Shown here in pieces: positions 61,700 to 64,000 of a DNA stretch of 64,000 nt. The stretch's first letter is position 1. Each line of letters starts with the position of its first letter. The notes beneath the pieces were generated by a model that made no database searches, had not been told where the DNA came from, and saw only the letters and a program-made list of their open reading frames with translations. The position numbers were made by a program, and so were the translations under genes. The DNA comes from Halonatronomonas betaini (GTDB lineage: Bacteria > Bacillota > Halanaerobiia > Halanaerobiales > Halarsenatibacteraceae): the NCBI RefSeq assembly GCF_015666175.1, contig NZ_JADPIE010000003.1, positions 186,001 to 250,000 on the forward strand, read 5' to 3'.

Positions 61700-62446
61700 T
61701 TATTTATGCTTATAAAAAACCTGGTCCGTCTGCACAACTCCTGAATAAACATGGTCTATTAGAGTTATAAAGTCAAATACCGGTAGATTAGTTGCTCTCT
61801 GGATTGCCGGGGAATATGGCGGCAATACACTGCATTCCACAAGAAATGCTCCAACCCCCTCTTCATCTACCAGTTCTCTAGCCATCTCAACCATCTCATC
61901 TTCCATTATCTCAGGGTCAAGCTCTGGCCTCTCATCAAGGATATATCTTTTAAAGCCTGGTTTATTCTCCATCCCACCGATAACCAGCCTCTCCTGAGTC
62001 TCAGAGCTAATTCCAACCCCATCAAAATGTTTTTTGCCAAGTGATTCAGAATTAGCAGTTATAACACCAATCTTTTCCTGACCACCCATCATCCTGTCCA
62101 TCAAGGGGATCTGTAATAATGATGACATAAAGACAGGAATATTTAAAGCCTTAGCCATTTCATCCTGGAGAACAGCCATAAAGCCACAGTCACCGGTTAC
62201 AGCCTTTACCCCTGCATTCTCCAGCTCTTTACCTGCTTCAATAAACTGCTCTAACAGCCTGGTCGGATCAGCAAACATCTCAGAAATTGTTGCCTCTTCT
62301 ATAACCTTATATCTAACTGGATAATCATAACTTAAAGCACAGGCAACATCACCTGGAATAGTTGGAGTTACAGTCTTTAACAATATAATACCAATACCCT
62401 CACCAAAGCTTACCTGATTAGTATTTGGAGATTTAATTAAAGCCAT
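61700..62446 (-). CDS. Aspartate/glutamate racemase family protein
   Basis: The 248-residue protein has two cysteines at the symmetric active-site positions: AVTGDCGFMAVLQ (about residue 84) and AFLVECSVLPPYSPA (about 207). VGVITANSESL-type and FDFITLIDHVY motifs also fit. The family covers aspartate, glutamate and hydantoin racemases and maleate isomerases. GDCGFM rather than the usual TNT-type loop suggests the hydantoin/uncharacterised branch. The exact substrate is unknown. Confidence 0.85.
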   Translation of the reverse strand: MALIKSPNTNQVSFGEGIGIILLKTVTPTIPGDVACALSYDYPVRYKVIEEATISEMFADPTRLLEQFIEAGKELENAGVKAVTGDCGFMAVLQDEMAKALNIPVFMSSLLQIPLMDRMMGGQEKIGVITANSESLGKKHFDGVGISSETQERLVIGGMENKPGFKRYILDERPELDPEIMEDEMVEMARELVDEEGVGAFLVECSVLPPYSPAIQRATNLPVFDFITLIDHVYSGVVQTDQVFYKHK

Positions 62447-62559
62447 CTAAACACCCTCCCAAATTATATTAACCTATTATAAATCTAATTTGTAATTTAT
62501 TAATTATTTAATACCAGTCACTTATTAATATATTAAACTTTTAATTGGATTTTCCTGCA

Positions 62560-64000
62560 TTAATCAGCTAAAACCCCATAAATCAATAAATAACTGCTTA
62601 CTTTTATTACAATCAATCCTGAAATTGTAATCACCAGCCCTGTCATTGGAAATACAAAGATTCCAATTATCAAACCTGCAGCCCAGCCACCAAGTAAATC
62701 AGCAGTATAAAGTCTCCCGGCTGTACTGCCTGCAGTTTCAGAGCTTTTTAAATCAGGAAGAAACTCTGTTGCCAGTGGAAACTCTGCTCCAGTAACCCCA
62801 CCAGCCATTAAAGCCAGTATAACACAGATTATAGCACTGATATAAATTGAACCACCAATCAATAGAATATTTCTCAAAATATATATAACAACTATAAATA
62901 ACAAAAGCAGGCCAACAATCCCTAATTCCAGTCTCTTTAAATAATCTTTAAGAGATACTTCTTCCCCATTTTGGGATTCAATAAACTTATAGGCCAGTCT
63001 GCCACCGCCAAACATTCCTCCCATAAAAGCGACAATAAAGAGGCCTGAAAACTGATAAATATGGCCAAAAAGGCTCTGTAAGGCAAACATTATTAAAATA
63101 TCAAAACTCATTGCAATTCCGCCAGTTGTTACAATTAGATAAGTTAACCTATTTGCATCAGAATTATTAGCCCGTTTAAATAATAGCCAGCAGATAAATA
63201 AAATAAAAATACCGGCAATAATCAATCCCCTTATCCCAAAATCTCCGATATTATAAAATATATTTAAATACTCTGGAGCTATCACCCTGGCTCTATTTAA
63301 CATCCCGTAATAAAATCCACCAGGATTAAAATCTCTATTTAACCTTGCCTCAGTGGCAATTAAACTCTCCGTTAAATTATCAATCCTGGACTGATCAAGC
63401 CTGTACTCCAGATAACCTGTTGTAAATCTTCGACCATAAAGTCCTCTATTTCTTAATCTTTCAACATAAACCTCAGCTTCAATACTTAAGCTATCATTAG
63501 ATGCCAGTATAATATTTCTATCACCAGGTATCAGGTAGGTATTTTCAAAAACATTATCTACTGTCCTATAAAGTGAGCTATTAAGTAATGCCAGCTCACC
63601 ACCCATATAAGTATACGAGCCTGGTAATGAAAACGCTATAATACCATTATCTTTAAGCCTTTTTTCTGCCAGCTCAAAAATCTCTTCAGTATAAAATCTA
63701 TTCGTCTGCAATGTCTCAGTATCGATATCGCCAATCTTTATTATATCATATCTATTTTCTGTCCGATTTAAATATAATCTCCCGTCCTGTTCAATTATAT
63801 TAACCCTGGGATCATCAAACTCTCCCTGAATGATATCGCTATCTCCATCTCTCATTATATCTAAAAGACCAGGATCAAGCTCGGTATAAGTCAGTTCTTC
63901 AATCGAATGCTCCAGCAAAAATGAAATCGGGCCACCGATTCCCTGACCAATCATTAAAAGATTTTCAGGTTTTTCATGGGCAGCAGCCACTAAGTAGGCA
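62560..64000 (-). CDS. Membrane-fused spermidine synthase-like protein, N-terminus cut by window edge
   Basis: The reading frame is open to the window edge, so the start lies outside. A SAM/dcSAM-binding synthase domain comes first, with LLMIGQGIGGPISFLL, LTYTELDPGLLDIM and DIIKIGDIDTETLQTNRFYT. About seven membrane helices follow (from ISITGL-type segments such as GLIIAGIFILFICWLLF). The motif I reads GQGIGG rather than GGGDGG, and the aspartate gate is degenerate (KIGDIDTET). It may be a transporter-like or non-polyamine enzyme; family members of this layout are usually about 700-800 residues and have no proven reaction. Confidence 0.85.
   Translation of the reverse strand, partial: AYLVAAAHEKPENLLMIGQGIGGPISFLLEHSIEELTYTELDPGLLDIMRDGDSDIIQGEFDDPRVNIIEQDGRLYLNRTENRYDIIKIGDIDTETLQTNRFYTEEIFELAEKRLKDNGIIAFSLPGSYTYMGGELALLNSSLYRTVDNVFENTYLIPGDRNIILASNDSLSIEAEVYVERLRNRGLYGRRFTTGYLEYRLDQSRIDNLTESLIATEARLNRDFNPGGFYYGMLNRARVIAPEYLNIFYNIGDFGIRGLIIAGIFILFICWLLFKRANNSDANRLTYLIVTTGGIAMSFDILIMFALQSLFGHIYQFSGLFIVAFMGGMFGGGRLAYKFIESQNGEEVSLKDYLKRLELGIVGLLLLFIVVIYILRNILLIGGSIYISAIICVILALMAGGVTGAEFPLATEFLPDLKSSETAGSTAGRLYTADLLGGWAAGLIIGIFVFPMTGLVITISGLIVIKVSSYLLIYGVLAD

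Overview
The window looks like chromosomal DNA from a strictly anaerobic, probably halophilic, diderm Firmicute, most likely of the Halanaerobiales. Three things point there. The gene order dprA-topA-trmFO-hslVU-codY-che-rpsB-tsf-pyrH-frr-uppS-cdsA-dxr-rseP is the classic Firmicutes order. The energy and nucleotide genes are those of an anaerobe (oxygen-sensitive class III ribonucleotide reductase, 2-oxoacid:ferredoxin oxidoreductase, rubrerythrin-like protein). A PilQ secretin with PilMNOP implies an outer membrane, and several proteins are rich in Asp and Glu. The genus is inferred. All but one of the genes lie on the minus strand, so transcription runs from high to low coordinates.

Layout by coordinate: 1-7.7 kb holds translation, isoprenoid and envelope genes (rseP fragment, dxr, AI-2E permease, cdsA, uppS, a small orphan, frr, pyrH, tsf, rpsB) behind a good promoter at 7815-7843. 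7.85-12.4 kb is a chemotaxis operon cheY-cheA-cheW-cheW-cheC-cheD with no flagellar genes. 12.6-20.2 kb holds codY, hslU, hslV, trmFO, topA and dprA. 20.3-27.1 kb has a SIMPL protein, a MATE exporter, a ferritin-like protein, a two-subunit 2-oxoacid:ferredoxin oxidoreductase, a PfpI/DJ-1 protein and a methyltransferase. 27.1-32.0 kb is a ribonucleotide reductase operon: patatin, nrdD (with a mini-intein), nrdG and a 41-codon gene. 33.7-47.1 kb is a complete type IV pilus locus. 47.1-64 kb holds mnmM, a radical SAM gene, a cysteine desulfidase-like gene, a cyclic-di-GMP signalling island, comM, yraN, an aminotransferase, transporters, a racemase and a truncated spermidine synthase-like gene.

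Two systems stand out. First, the anaerobic ribonucleotide reductase is split: NrdD ends after its zinc-binding site in an Ala/Gly/Ser tail without the glycyl-radical motif, and that motif is encoded by a separate 41-residue gene (27121-27246) downstream of nrdG. An NrdR-box-like site lies just upstream of the first gene, and NrdD also carries a 177-residue endonuclease-free intein.

Second, cyclic-di-GMP signalling runs through the right half. A membrane PAS-GGDEF-HD-GYP protein and a second HD-GYP protein flank the only plus-strand gene, a 69-residue secreted peptide preceded by a class I cyclic-di-GMP riboswitch and terminator. About 10 kb away the pilin operon has its own promoter and a class II cyclic-di-GMP riboswitch, and the extension ATPase PilB starts with a two-motif MshEN cyclic-di-GMP-binding domain. 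Pilus production is thus probably sensed at both RNA and protein level, and the peptide may be a co-regulated secreted factor.
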